DNA from: Selaginella moellendorffii
Lineage: Eukaryota; Streptophyta; Lycopodiopsida; Selaginellales; Selaginellaceae
Direction: 5' to 3'
Assembly (NCBI RefSeq): GCF_000143415.4
Contig: NW_003314391.1
Span: 1-41,408 of the forward strand
DNA: 41,408 nt
Positions 41,390 to 41,408 of this stretch are shown piece after piece. Under the pieces are notes generated by a model, which was not told the origin of the DNA, made no database searches, and worked only from the letters and a program-made list of their open reading frames with translations. The position numbers and the translations under genes were made by a program. How positions within the stretch are numbered: position 1 is the stretch's first letter; each line of letters opens with the position of its first letter.

Positions 41390-41408
41390 GATCTGACAGG
41401 GACCGATG

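Overview
This window is nuclear DNA of a land plant. The evidence is plant-type telomeric repeats (CCCTAAA), gypsy elements primed by the plant initiator tRNA-Met site, a LAF3-like amidohydrolase, a plant-type polygalacturonase, and spliceosomal introns of only about 47-62 nt in every gene or element where I could place a short one. Such tiny introns suggest a compact-intron lycophyte such as Selaginella. That is inference, and I cannot name the species from sequence alone.

Layout. 1-1587: an AT microsatellite, then a broken GH28 polygalacturonase fragment (minus strand). 1588-16642: a nested pair of related chromodomain Ty3/gypsy elements (chromoviruses). The older, minus-strand element 2 carries several stop codons and is split by the young, plus-strand element 1 (3432-10961; two 1148-bp LTRs, perfect 5-bp TSD GGTGC, one frameshift in the chromodomain). 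Both copies share two tiny introns in the integrase-coding region. 16727-20211: two copies of another gypsy-type LTR, rich in 12-bp tandem repeats; one holds a 104-bp TG...CA insertion.

20551-30005 is the most interesting part. It is a 9455-bp DNA transposon with perfect 24-bp terminal inverted repeats and a 4-bp target duplication (AGAT), inserted into an old gypsy reverse-transcriptase remnant. It carries two divergent genes. The minus-strand gene (about 802 aa) has a candidate ParB/sulfiredoxin-like domain. The plus-strand gene (about 1029 aa) looks like an RNase-H-fold transposase with motifs of the DUF7869 type and a tandem Tnp1-like N-terminus. Scattered through introns, the shared promoter region and even coding sequence are at least twelve copies of a 22-bp palindrome. 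A working model is that these are binding sites for one of the two encoded proteins, possibly parS-like sites for the ParB-like one.

30.0-41.4 kb is AT-rich and decayed. It has three Helitron-like 3' termini, diverged duplications and microsatellites. Between them lie remnants of host genes: a CDPK-like kinase with an internal micro-inversion, a LAF3/YtcJ-like amidohydrolase, a kelch-repeat protein with some intact C-terminal exons, and a SERINC/TMS membrane protein fragment at the right edge. I saw no convincingly intact host gene in the window; the only long open coding units belong to mobile elements.
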